In this document: in pieces, positions 8,427 through 17,900 of the stretch | Numbering within the stretch: position 1 is the stretch's first letter | Layout: each line of letters opens with the position of its first letter | Virus record (IMG/VR): IMGVR_UViG_3300008266_000277 | Span: 1 to 64,000 of that record | From: a virus | DNA: 64,000 nt | Strand: one strand, 5' to 3' | Made by a program: the position numbers and the translations under genes | Notes under the pieces: model-generated | What the model was told of the DNA's origin: nothing | Database searches by the model: none | What the model saw: the letters and a program-made list of their open reading frames with translations, nothing else

Positions 8427-9461
8427 ATGTTAAAGCAAAGAGCAAGAGTAATTCATGATCCATCAAGACGTGGTGGATTACGAATAGAAAGAGTGTATAA
8501 TGTAAGTCATGAAGATGCAGTAGCTTATGCAAAGACACGGTCCCTGGAAGTAAACCCAGGGACTGTTTTGTTTTATCTACCTAATGTAGGTATTACACGA
8601 TTTAAGTTAAAAGCATTTTCAGAAAAGGTAGGTATATCATCTACAAAGACAATAGATAAGGCTGATTACATCATTATTAATGACGGAGAGAAGTCTAGAT
8701 CTATGAAGAGCCTTAGCACACAGCAAGTGCTGTATACAAGATATTGTATTCAGAGACCAGATGAGAAGATGCGATTATGGCAAGAAGTTTTAGATCCAAG
8801 TACTAACATTCATGATCCTGAATTTGTACGGGAATTAAATGAAGCAAAAGGATTAGAGATAATCATATCTGAAGATGATGCAGATAAGCAGGCAAAATTT
8901 ATTCATGATCAAACTGGAAGATATGTTTGGTGGCATTATGGATATATTGAAAAGAATTTTATATCTTTGCCACATCCAAGTCTCTACTCCAAGCTAAGAC
9001 ATCAAGACGACATCAGTTACTTAGTAAATCAAGACGCAATTATTATTACTGACGAAAAACGTGTGGAGCTCCAGCGTATGTTCGATAGCCAGCAAGAAGA
9101 TAATATCATACTTGCAATGGAAATCATGGCTAATTCTAACTACGAAGAGAGTATCTTAAACAATTACCTACTCATTGTTACCAACGCATATAAAATAAAC
9201 AACCAAAAAGAATCAGGTCACAAGAACTTCGTGTCATTGTTAGCATTCTATGGTATCAATCTAAAGTACATGAGTTCACGTATTACTAATAGTAATGTTG
9301 ATGAAATTGCAGGCATGCTAAAAGAATACGGTCAGCTAACAGAAGAATCAATGCAAAAGTTATTAGCCTATTATGCAGATCAAAACAATCAGTACGTAGG
9401 TAAATACTGTAATTCATTGTTGGTACCAAATGATGATTTAGAATATGATGGACACGAATGA
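8427..9461 (+). CDS. Conserved-looking protein of unknown function
   Basis: A 344-residue soluble protein starting 2 bases after the MoxR gene. The N-terminal third (IHDPSRRGGLRIERVYN, VNPGTVLFYLP, TRFKLKAFSEKVG, KADYIIIND) looks like a compact alpha/beta domain, perhaps BRCT-like because of the final ADYII(I/V) strand. The C-terminal part is helical. No catalytic motif is seen. A perfect 8-base inverted repeat followed by a T-rich run lies inside the coding sequence at 8540-8575. The end overlaps the nuclease gene by 17 bases. Function is not assigned. Confidence 0.75.
   Translation: MLKQRARVIHDPSRRGGLRIERVYNVSHEDAVAYAKTRSLEVNPGTVLFYLPNVGITRFKLKAFSEKVGISSTKTIDKADYIIINDGEKSRSMKSLSTQQVLYTRYCIQRPDEKMRLWQEVLDPSTNIHDPEFVRELNEAKGLEIIISEDDADKQAKFIHDQTGRYVWWHYGYIEKNFISLPHPSLYSKLRHQDDISYLVNQDAIIITDEKRVELQRMFDSQQEDNIILAMEIMANSNYEESILNNYLLIVTNAYKINNQKESGHKNFVSLLAFYGINLKYMSSRITNSNVDEIAGMLKEYGQLTEESMQKLLAYYADQNNQYVGKYCNSLLVPNDDLEYDGHE
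8540..8575 (+). promoter_or_regulatory. Intragenic terminator-like hairpin (possible attenuator)
   Basis: GTCCCTGG (8540-8547) pairs perfectly with CCAGGGAC (8556-8563) across an 8-base loop and is followed by TGTTTTGTTTTAT. It lies about 115 bases inside an apparently intact gene, so it could attenuate transcription of the downstream nuclease genes when not covered by ribosomes. The hairpin is seen directly; the regulatory role is inference. Confidence 0.4.
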
Positions 9462-10488
9462 AAAATTAATTAGGGAGAGTGATTTCTACAGCTCTCCCTT
9501 TAACTTCAGCTATAGCAGTCTGAATAGATTATTGTATGCACCTGGACTATTCTATACAGAGTATGTGTTAGGTATGAAAGAAGTTAAGACAGATGCACAT
9601 CTAATAGAAGGTAAGTTAATTCACTACCTAATGTTGGATAGTGCACTGTTCTCTGACAAGTTCATATTAGCATCAGGTAATCTACCAACTGATAGCGTGA
9701 AGACAGTAGTAGATATTGTATATGAAGTAATCGATAGGAGCGAAGATAAGACTCTAGATGATTACGCAGACGTAGTACTAATTACGTTAAAACAAGTTAA
9801 TTTATATCAGAAGTTTGTTGATGATAAGAAACCTGACAAAGATGGTATTCAGAAGACTGCAGATGAGAAGCGCCTGGAGAAGGTACTTACTACTGAAGCA
9901 AGAGAGTACTTTGAGTTTCTTAAAGTAAAAGGAACAAAAGATATCATTGATCAAACCACACTCGACAAGTGCACTCAAGCAGCTGATATTCTAAAGAGCA
10001 ATTCAAAGATCCGTCAATTGCTTGCACTTGATGAAGTACATGATGGAACAACTATTGGAATTTATAACGAGTTAGCTATAGATGGACCACTAGAAGGTTT
10101 TTCATTTGGTATCAAGGGCATCATTGACAACATGGTGGTTGATGTTAAGCGTAAGCTTGTTACAATAAATGACTTAAAAACGAGTAATAAATCGCTCAAT
10201 GAATTCTCTGAGTCAGTAGATTATTGGAACTATTGGATGCAGGCCGCCATGTATGTTAAGCTCGCAAAGATATTTCTTAAGGATGTAATAGATGATTCAT
10301 GGACAATAGTGTTCAACTTCATTGTAATTGATAAGTATAATCAGACGTATCCATTCAAAGTAACTAATGTTACTATGGATAAGTGGATGGAAAGATTAGA
10401 CGCTCAGTTACAAGAAGCTAAGTGGCACTATGAAAACAGAGACTATAGTTTACCTTATAAGTTCATAAGCGGGGAAGTTTTACTTTAA
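9445..10488 (+). CDS. PD-(D/E)XK nuclease of RecB/Cas4-like exonuclease type
   Basis: A 347-residue nuclease with the full RecB-type motif series. GKLIH contains His60, KGIID contains Asp228, INDLKTSNK has Asp243-x-Lys245, and QAAMY has Gln266 and Tyr270. SYSSLNRLLYAPGLFY at the N-terminus is the usual opening helix. This PDDEXK_1 layout is found in phage exonucleases that resect DNA ends for recombination, which fits with the Sak4-like ATPase and SSB upstream. The Cys cluster of iron-sulphur Cas4 enzymes is not visible. It overlaps the previous gene by 17 bases. Start choice: the first ATG (MMDTN); the second ATG is 3 bases on. Confidence 0.85.
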   Translation: MMDTNEKLIRESDFYSSPFNFSYSSLNRLLYAPGLFYTEYVLGMKEVKTDAHLIEGKLIHYLMLDSALFSDKFILASGNLPTDSVKTVVDIVYEVIDRSEDKTLDDYADVVLITLKQVNLYQKFVDDKKPDKDGIQKTADEKRLEKVLTTEAREYFEFLKVKGTKDIIDQTTLDKCTQAADILKSNSKIRQLLALDEVHDGTTIGIYNELAIDGPLEGFSFGIKGIIDNMVVDVKRKLVTINDLKTSNKSLNEFSESVDYWNYWMQAAMYVKLAKIFLKDVIDDSWTIVFNFIVIDKYNQTYPFKVTNVTMDKWMERLDAQLQEAKWHYENRDYSLPYKFISGEVLL

Positions 10489-10498
10489 CACTTTAACA

Positions 10499-11080
10499 AT
10501 GGACGTTAAGAATGTATATGATAAATACTTTCAAAAGAGCATGATGTTTCTCTATCCCTTACTAAAGGTAAGGCAGGGAAGCAGCATTGTTCCAGTACAA
10601 ACCTATTTGTCATGGCAAGACATGTATGAGCTTGGAGATTATAAGCTCATATGTGTCTACCACAATAGGAAGGATCCTGAATTCAAATCATTTGAAGAAA
10701 GGTTCCTGTTATCAAACCAACTATTCTACGATTATTTTCTACTGCCAGATAATATGGTGGCCTATGTATTTGATATGTCTGAGTACAGTCATGACTTCAG
10801 ACTAGTAGCATTAGGTCAGTATTCTGAACTAAGCAGTGAGTTCAAATTTAAGATAATTAATTTCTTTGCATCAAATCCACATCATGCAGCGTATATAGAT
10901 AGTTATCTCTATCCTGAGAGACATTATTATACGTATGCAGATCTATTAAATTGCGATGTGGAATTATTAGTAAATGTTGGGCAGTTATGCAGTCCACCAG
11001 ATCTTAATCAGGAGACGTTAATATCTAAGCCAATTGAAGTTAGAATAGAAGATAATTCATTACATTTGTCAAAACAGTAA
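10499..11080 (+). CDS. Protein of unknown function
   Basis: A 193-residue soluble protein rich in aromatic residues (YFLLPDNMVAYVFDM, HYYTYADLL). It starts 10 bases after the nuclease, and the next gene starts 3 bases after it. No catalytic, metal-binding or membrane features are seen. Its repeated short beta-like segments would suit a small alpha/beta fold. It is probably co-transcribed with the nuclease; function unknown. Confidence 0.7.
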   Translation: MDVKNVYDKYFQKSMMFLYPLLKVRQGSSIVPVQTYLSWQDMYELGDYKLICVYHNRKDPEFKSFEERFLLSNQLFYDYFLLPDNMVAYVFDMSEYSHDFRLVALGQYSELSSEFKFKIINFFASNPHHAAYIDSYLYPERHYYTYADLLNCDVELLVNVGQLCSPPDLNQETLISKPIEVRIEDNSLHLSKQ

Positions 11081-11083
11081 AAT

Positions 11084-11533
11084 ATGAACATAGGAAAAAA
11101 CATGATTTTAACCAGTAACTATTGGAATGAGGCAAAAAGTTTTAAGCTCGTTCCAGCTACTGAGGATTGCCCTTACACAGAGGCATTGTACGATATAAAC
11201 ACAGGATTGCTTGCAGTAATCAGTAAGATTAAAAAGCAAGTGTTTCATAACGTACCTAAACTAGATGATAATGGTGACGTTATGTACATGAAGTTAGGTA
11301 AGCGTGAAAATGGTAGACCTTACAAAGAAGAGCGTAGAACGCTTGAAACATTCCATGAGTACTACATCATTGAGGAGAAAGAGATCATTGATTTCATCAA
11401 AGCTTTTACAATCAATGAAGATAGTTACGATTACATGCAGTATATTGAGATTGCACGTAAGAAAGATAATCCAGACATCCTTGTACCAGAGACACCAGCT
11501 TTAGTTGATGCTACAGGTGCAGAGATAAAGTAA
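11084..11533 (+). CDS. Protein of unknown function, last gene before a terminator
   Basis: A 149-residue protein with an N-terminal beta-rich half (FKLVPATEDCPYTEALYD, LLAVISKIKKQ) and a C-terminal helical half (IIDFIKAFTINEDSYDYMQYIEIARKK). It has no recognised motif. It is the last gene before the terminator at 11,557 and so closes the middle replication sub-operon. Function unknown. Confidence 0.7.
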   Translation: MNIGKNMILTSNYWNEAKSFKLVPATEDCPYTEALYDINTGLLAVISKIKKQVFHNVPKLDDNGDVMYMKLGKRENGRPYKEERRTLETFHEYYIIEEKEIIDFIKAFTINEDSYDYMQYIEIARKKDNPDILVPETPALVDATGAEIK

Positions 11534-11556
11534 TCAATAGATTACATAAATAATTT

Positions 11557-11584
11557 AAGGAGGGTAAGCAGCCCTCCTTTTTTT
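11557..11584 (+). terminator. Rho-independent terminator before the DNA polymerase
   Basis: AAGGAGGG (11557-11564), a 7-base loop and CCCTCCTT (11572-11579) form a perfect 8-bp stem that runs into a further five T. It sits in the 90-base gap between the 149-residue gene and the polymerase, so the polymerase probably has its own promoter or depends on read-through. Confidence 0.85.
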
Positions 11585-11623
11585 GCCAACTAAATAGGGG
11601 GGACAGCTTAACTGAACAAGTGT

Positions 11624-13615
11624 ATGAAGACACATTGGGTGATGGACTACGAGACCATGATTGACTGTTTCGTAGCTGTATATGAAGATTATAAGAAGGA
11701 CGATACAAGAGTATTCGTAATAAGTAATTTAAGAAATGACATAGTATCATTACTACAGTTTCTTAGAGATAACCTTAAGTATGACCAGTGGCACATAAGC
11801 TATAATGGTTTGAACTTCGATAGTCAGATAACACAGTTTATCTTACTTAATGCAAGGGACTTAGCATATATGAAGGGAGGTGAGATAGCTGATCTATTAT
11901 ATACTCAGGCACAAGATGCAATAGGTAGGAAAGAAGCAGGTGAGTTTCTAGAGTATAGTCCAAAAGATTTATTGATAAAGCAGATAGATGTATTCAGGTT
12001 AAACCATTGGGATAATAAGGCCAAGTTAAGCAGTCTGAAGTGGATCCAGTATGGGATGGATTGGGAGAACATAGTAGATATGCCCCTGCACCATACCCAT
12101 AGTATCACAACTCAGGAAGAGCAGGACATGGTGGTAATGTACTGTATCAATGACGTAAAGAGTACTAAAGAGATAATGAATAGGAGTACAGAGCTGATAC
12201 GTCTGCGTAAGACGCTATCAGAAGAGTACAAGCTAGATCTCTATAGTGCATCAGAAACAAAGATCAGTAAGGAGCTATTCCTTATGTTCCTCAGTAAGAA
12301 GACAGGTATCAAGAAGTATGAGCTCAGACAGATGCGTACCATACGTGAACGCATAGTCGTCAGGGATATCTTACTATCATACATATCCTTCAAGCGTCCT
12401 GAGTTCCAACAGCTTCATGAGGCCTTCAAACGTCTCATAGTCTATCCTGACAATACTAAAGGTGCATTCAAGCACACAGTTAAGTATCGTGGTGTACATA
12501 CTGATTATGCATTAGGTGGTCTTCATGGTGCACGTAAAGCAGGCATCTATGAAGCTAAAGATGGTATGATAATTATGACATCAGATGTTACATCATTCTA
12601 TCCTAACCTCATAATCAGGAATGGTTGGGCTCCAGCTCACATACCTAAAGAAGCTTTCTGTGAACAGTATGAGTGGTTCTTTGATGAGAGACGTAAGATA
12701 CCTAAAAAAGACCCTAAGAATTATGTATATAAGATTATCCTCAATGCAACATATGGGCTTAGTAATGAGGAGGACAGCTTCCTATATGATCCAGAGCTTA
12801 CCATGCGTGTTACTATTAATGGTCAGCTTTCTCTTACTATGCTCTATGAGATGCTAGCAGAGGGTATCCCAGGTGCTATCCCGCTCATGCAGAATACAGA
12901 TGGTCTAGAGATGATGATCCCACAAGAGTATAAAGACAAGTATCTGGAGATCTGTAAAGAATGGGAGCAGCTTACCAATCTAGAGCTAGAACATGATGAA
13001 TATCAGAAGATGATTATAGGTGACGTAAATAACTATATCGCTGTTAACCACTATAAGGAGGTTGCAGGAGATGAGTTTGTTAAGTTGTTTAAAAATCCAC
13101 ATGCTTTAATTAAGGTTGAAGATGGTAAATATTATCATGCGCCAGTTAAATGTAAGGGTAGGTTTGAATTTGAAAATCTTCCTCTGCATAAGAACAAAAG
13201 TCTCCTAATAGTCAGGAAAGCAATCTATCACTACTTCCTCAATGACGTAGATCCTGAAGTGTATCTTAAAAACAATAGAAACATTCTTGACTATTGTGCA
13301 GGTGTAAAGATCAAAGGTAACTGGCAGTTCATAGAACATGCCATTGTAGAAGGTGAACTTCTCAAGACACCGCTACAAAAGACACTAAGGTATTATATCT
13401 CTAAGACAGGCTCTAAAGTCATCAAGACCAACAAGACTGATGGTAGAGAGATACAGCTTGAAGCAGGCAGATGGTATCAAACAGTATTTAACAAAAAAGA
13501 AGATAAAGAATGGGATGAGTATGATGTTAATGATCAGTATTATCTAGAATGTATACGCAGGGAACAAATGAATATAGTTCCACATTTATTTGAAACACAA
13601 CTTAAATTATTTTAA
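11624..13615 (+). CDS. DNA polymerase, family B, with 3'-5' exonuclease domain
   Basis: A compact 663-residue family B polymerase. Exonuclease motifs: I, Asp8-Tyr-Glu10; II, N-F-D around Asp66; III, YCINDVKS with Asp177. Polymerase motifs: A, SDVTSFYPN with Asp321; B, KIILNATYG with Lys370, Asn374, Tyr377 and Gly378; C, MQNTDGLEM at 422-430. Motif C usually reads DTDS; here the first Asp is Asn424 while the second, Asp426, is kept. The enzyme should replicate the phage genome; crAss-like phages carry either family A or family B, and this one has B. No intein or intron interrupts it. A terminator lies just upstream; the next gene starts 1 base after its stop. Confidence 0.92.
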   Translation: MKTHWVMDYETMIDCFVAVYEDYKKDDTRVFVISNLRNDIVSLLQFLRDNLKYDQWHISYNGLNFDSQITQFILLNARDLAYMKGGEIADLLYTQAQDAIGRKEAGEFLEYSPKDLLIKQIDVFRLNHWDNKAKLSSLKWIQYGMDWENIVDMPLHHTHSITTQEEQDMVVMYCINDVKSTKEIMNRSTELIRLRKTLSEEYKLDLYSASETKISKELFLMFLSKKTGIKKYELRQMRTIRERIVVRDILLSYISFKRPEFQQLHEAFKRLIVYPDNTKGAFKHTVKYRGVHTDYALGGLHGARKAGIYEAKDGMIIMTSDVTSFYPNLIIRNGWAPAHIPKEAFCEQYEWFFDERRKIPKKDPKNYVYKIILNATYGLSNEEDSFLYDPELTMRVTINGQLSLTMLYEMLAEGIPGAIPLMQNTDGLEMMIPQEYKDKYLEICKEWEQLTNLELEHDEYQKMIIGDVNNYIAVNHYKEVAGDEFVKLFKNPHALIKVEDGKYYHAPVKCKGRFEFENLPLHKNKSLLIVRKAIYHYFLNDVDPEVYLKNNRNILDYCAGVKIKGNWQFIEHAIVEGELLKTPLQKTLRYYISKTGSKVIKTNKTDGREIQLEAGRWYQTVFNKKEDKEWDEYDVNDQYYLECIRREQMNIVPHLFETQLKLF

Positions 13616-13616
13616 C

Positions 13617-14894
13617 ATGAGTAAAACAACAAAATTAGTAACAGTAGAGGAGCTTAAAGCAGTTCCTCTACCAGTAAAGACAGAGACCTATACAGTAATT
13701 TCACATGGCCTTATTATCGACGAAGTAAAAAGAGAGCTAGTGAATGCTGGATTTGAGATCATGTCAGAAGAATATCGCGCTAATAACAACCTAGAGGTTG
13801 CTAGAGGTAGCTACATCATTAGGAGATCAGAAGATCCAAACTTTGCAATGTCATTTAACTGGACTAACTCTTATGATAAGTCTACTAAGTTTCAGTGTGC
13901 AGTAGGTGGTTATGTGTGGGAAAACAACTCATATGTTATTGAGAAGGAGGACAACGCATTTATCCGTAAACATACAGGTGATGCAGACACTCTAGCAAAA
14001 GATACAATCGCTGATAAGATTGCTAATGCAGAGAAGTATTATCTGTCTGTACTTGAAACTAAGCGTAAGATGGAAGGGATTAAGGTTAGTCGTGGTGAGG
14101 TAGCCAAGATCTTGGGTAACCTTTATGTCAACTTTGATATGATCTCTATTGAGCAGCTCAGTGGTATCAAGAAGGAGTATAACAAACCTAGCTATGTTTA
14201 CTCTACTGACTCTGATAGTTTGTGGACTGTATACTGTCACATCCTGACAGTTATCAAATCTTCACATCCAAAGCTATGGTTGCACCAACAAGGCTTCATT
14301 CATAATTATCTTAAGATAAATTATCTTACGTTAGTTGATCCTGTTGTATTGCCTACACCAAGTGCTATTGCAAAGGATTTTGAATTTAAATCACCAGAAG
14401 AAGTATTAGATATAATTCATCAAGAATCTTTAGCAGAAGATCCATTTGGAACAAAAACTGGAGACATTGAAGAAGTAGGGAAAAATGTACCTGAAGAAAA
14501 AATTCCTAAATTCCCTCTTCTAACTGAAGAAGAAGCTGAGGAAGAGTTGCTCACTATGGAACAGCCTCAAGATGACTTAGTTATCTATACTGATCCACTA
14601 GGTGTAACATTTGAAGCTCCAATCGTAGAACCAAGTAGTTTCCTAGATGATTTTACTGAAGAAGAAATTGCTGAAGTAGAAGAAGCTAAGGAGATGTGGG
14701 CTCCGCGCAATGAGGATAATGATCTTGTTGTACAGGATCCAAAGATTATTTCTGTGCTTAAGAACGAAGTAAACAACATCTTTGGTTATGACGTTGATAT
14801 CGAAGTGTACGAAGATGGTGAGAACTATAACATCGTAACAAGTGATGGTCAAGAAGTAACAGTACCAATTGATTATGTAAATAATCTTATTTAA
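13617..14894 (+). CDS. Conserved phage protein, possibly DUF932-like
   Basis: The likely start is ATG at 13617 (MSKTTKLVTV), 1 base after the polymerase stop, giving 425 residues. An in-frame ATG at 13590 would overlap the polymerase. The body (VISHGLIIDEVKRELVNAGFE, then MSFNWTNSYDKSTKFQC, then KYYLSVLETKRKMEGI) resembles DUF932-type phage/plasmid proteins in general layout, but I am not certain. The C-terminal 150 residues are very acidic (TEEEAEEELL, FTEEEIAEVEEAKE). It is the last gene of the + strand block. Function unknown; coupling to the polymerase suggests a replication or late-switch role. Confidence 0.65.
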   Translation: MSKTTKLVTVEELKAVPLPVKTETYTVISHGLIIDEVKRELVNAGFEIMSEEYRANNNLEVARGSYIIRRSEDPNFAMSFNWTNSYDKSTKFQCAVGGYVWENNSYVIEKEDNAFIRKHTGDADTLAKDTIADKIANAEKYYLSVLETKRKMEGIKVSRGEVAKILGNLYVNFDMISIEQLSGIKKEYNKPSYVYSTDSDSLWTVYCHILTVIKSSHPKLWLHQQGFIHNYLKINYLTLVDPVVLPTPSAIAKDFEFKSPEEVLDIIHQESLAEDPFGTKTGDIEEVGKNVPEEKIPKFPLLTEEEAEEELLTMEQPQDDLVIYTDPLGVTFEAPIVEPSSFLDDFTEEEIAEVEEAKEMWAPRNEDNDLVVQDPKIISVLKNEVNNIFGYDVDIEVYEDGENYNIVTSDGQEVTVPIDYVNNLI

Positions 14895-14939
14895 AAAAGT
14901 TAGGGGGTAGCCATCTGGTTTCCCCCTTTTTTTTCCTAA
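14893..14939. terminator. Bidirectional terminator between converging gene blocks
   Basis: GGGGG (14903-14907) and CCCCC (14922-14926) form a stem with an A run on the left (14893-14898) and eight T on the right (14927-14934). It can therefore end transcripts from both sides. It sits exactly where the + strand replication block meets the - strand virion block. Confidence 0.85.
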
Positions 14940-14982
14940 CAAGAATGATGATACGCTCTGTAGGATGTACTGATGTTGCCGA

Positions 14983-17900
14983 TTATCTTCTTGCCATAGC
15001 TTGTGCATTGTAGAACTTCTGGATTGCCATTGCAGGATCTAAAGTTGATCCAGTGAATCCAACAAGTTTAGCCAGTTTAGCTAATAACTTACTACCTCCT
15101 TTTTGCTGAAAGAAGTAAGGACCTGTATCACGTGTATAGTATGCTTTGTCATCACCTTTCATGATGTGAATCATATCATCAAGGATCTCACGATATGTAT
15201 CTGTAGTAGGACCAAAAGCAATAGACTTAAGATCTAACAAGTCAAAGTAGTTATACAAACCACCACCTACATAAGGAGTAGCAGAAGGTAAAGGCAAGAA
15301 CTGTTCGTTCTCTGCACGTACCTGCATTAGTAGATTAATAAGATGTGTCTCAGCAAATCCTACTGTATTGAATGGTCTGTTAGCATCTCCTTCTACACCA
15401 AAAAAGTCTAGAGGTCCTGACAAAGCTCTAAGCTTATCATATCTTTCATCATCATCAGGATCCCAACCAAATATCATAGCTAGTGCAATACTTATAACTG
15501 CCAGACCCACAACCTCAGCAAGTACACGCATAGCTGCTTGCTTCTCTTCAGCTGTTGCATATTTAAGTGCAAAGTCTGCATTCTGTACAGTTTGCTTTAG
15601 CATTTGTAATGTACGTATGTAGTAACCCATATCAGGCTCACCTAGGCCAGGATTTAATCTTGCTCGTGGCGACAACAAAGGTCCTTTGAAGCCCCAGCGT
15701 TTAATAGCCATAGTAGTAAAGTATCTACGCAAATAACTCATAAATCTAAAGAGTAGATATCTCTGTGCTTCTGGTTGATCATACTCTGCATAAGCACCGT
15801 TGAGTGAGTTAATAACCTGCTGCATTTTATTCTTAAAATGGTTGAACTCTTTGCCTAGCTTTATGTTTCCTTCAGCATCATATGTGAATCCATACTTAGG
15901 ATCAATACCAGATTTTAATCTGATTTTCTTATTCTCATCAAGTTCAAATGCTTCTATGTAAGGTATCGTTTCTACCTTACCATCTTCCGTTGTACGCTCA
16001 ATCATCTTATGATGCATCATACCACCAAATTGCTGAAGAGTAGCTTGAAGTTCTAACCATTTACGTGTACTGTATAACCAAGAACCTTCAACAACATCTT
16101 TAGTAAAAGTACGAGACATAGTATTATTTCTAAGCTTTTCTTCAAATCTACCCTGAGAAGGATCAAAGATTTCAATGATCTGTTGCGTTAATGATTTAGG
16201 CCCTTTAGTATAAAGGTTACCTCCAAAGCTTAGATCACCCATGGCCATAGTAGCCCAAACTTCGCCTTTAGCAGCAGTAATAGGATTTAAATACTTATTT
16301 GCTGTAGATTCAATCATTGTCTGATATTTAGCAGACCACTGGTTTTTAAGTGCAGAAGGAACGTTAAGCGCAAAAAACTGAAACGATGCTCTACTAAATA
16401 ATGCACTTGACAAGTTATTCACAAATGCAGATTCAGAAAAGGCACCTTTCATATTAATACCTTCAAACTCACGCTCAAGAAAGTTATTGACATTATCAGC
16501 TCTTACACTAGTACCTTTCTTTTTACGATAGCTAATAATATGTCTATGGATGAAATTTTTCTTGTTAATCTTTGTAAGATCTACAGTATTGTTAGGGTCA
16601 TTAACTACTTTCTGTATAGCACGAGCAACAGGAGATATCTTAATAAGTTGCTTTTGACGCTCTGCTGAATACATGTATCTCATCATTGATGTAATGATGT
16701 CTGTAGATACATCTTCATATTCAATGTTATATAATCCAGAGATAGGAATGTTACTTTGCTCATCATCAAATAGGTCAAGCTTAGCCATTGTGACTAAGTT
16801 ATTCTCCCACTTATTGTTAAATCCTTGCTCTGCCTGATCTGTTGAGCCATAGAACCATTCTCTTATACGCTTAATCCACTGCTGCAGACCATTCCATCTA
16901 GCTCTGCCTACTTCATCAACCTTAGTACTTTGAAGAGTTTCAAGACCTAATCCTAAGAATGCTCCTTTAGGTTTAGTAAATCGAGGAAAATCCAGATACA
17001 GCTTTGACTTATTATCTAGGCCATTCTGATTACGTAAATGATGCTCTGTAAGTTTTTCAAGAACTGTAAATAATTTAGGATCTTTCTCTTTAAGATCAAA
17101 GTATTCTTTATTGATATACTTATCCCATCCATCTTGTGACTGATCAAGATCTTCAGCTGACTTAGGTAAGAAATTACCTTTGTTATCAACTGTCTTACCT
17201 ACAATCTTAGCTGTCTTATACTCTTCTTTTACTTCCTGACGATAGAATTTCATAGCTGGTAGACCAGCAATCTTTTCAATAACTCTACCTGACTTATCTT
17301 TTATTTCTGTTTGCTCATAGTCATTAGGATCTGTAGGTCTTATAACTGACCATACAGATACTCGTTTATATTTTGTACCAGTAGCAGTTTCTACGGTAAT
17401 GTGGTTAGCATCAAACCATTTTGCAAAATCAGAATTCTGACGCTTCAGTTCATCTATAACATCTTTATCTAGTAAGAATCTATTAGCAGATTGTGCTGTA
17501 ATAGCACGTGATCCTAATGAATCATTAAGCTTATCTGTATCCATAAGCTGCAGATAATTGTTGACAACATCAACATAATAATCTGTAGCATCTGTTTCAG
17601 ACATCTGCTCTAATTCATAATATAAACCATCAAGCTCAGCCTTAAGAAAATTATCTAATCTATTCTTGCTTTTCTTAGCATATAGTTCATTTAACCTATC
17701 CTGTTCTTTTTTACTTAATGCTCTTGTTTCACGTATCTTATATAGTTCATTAAGTTCAGCCTGTTCTTCAACTAATACGCCAGATCTATATTTTGCTTTT
17801 CTGGCATCAATCTCTTGCTCTAAAGCTCTAATCTTATCAATAGCTTCTTTAGTCATTAGAGATGGATCAGGTTGCCCATCCTCATCTCTAAATCCTGACT

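Noticed and set aside
14643-15008. A - strand frame of 121 residues overlapping the end of the + strand block
   Set aside because: It runs through the bidirectional terminator and antisense to the last + strand gene; composition is that of a shadow frame.
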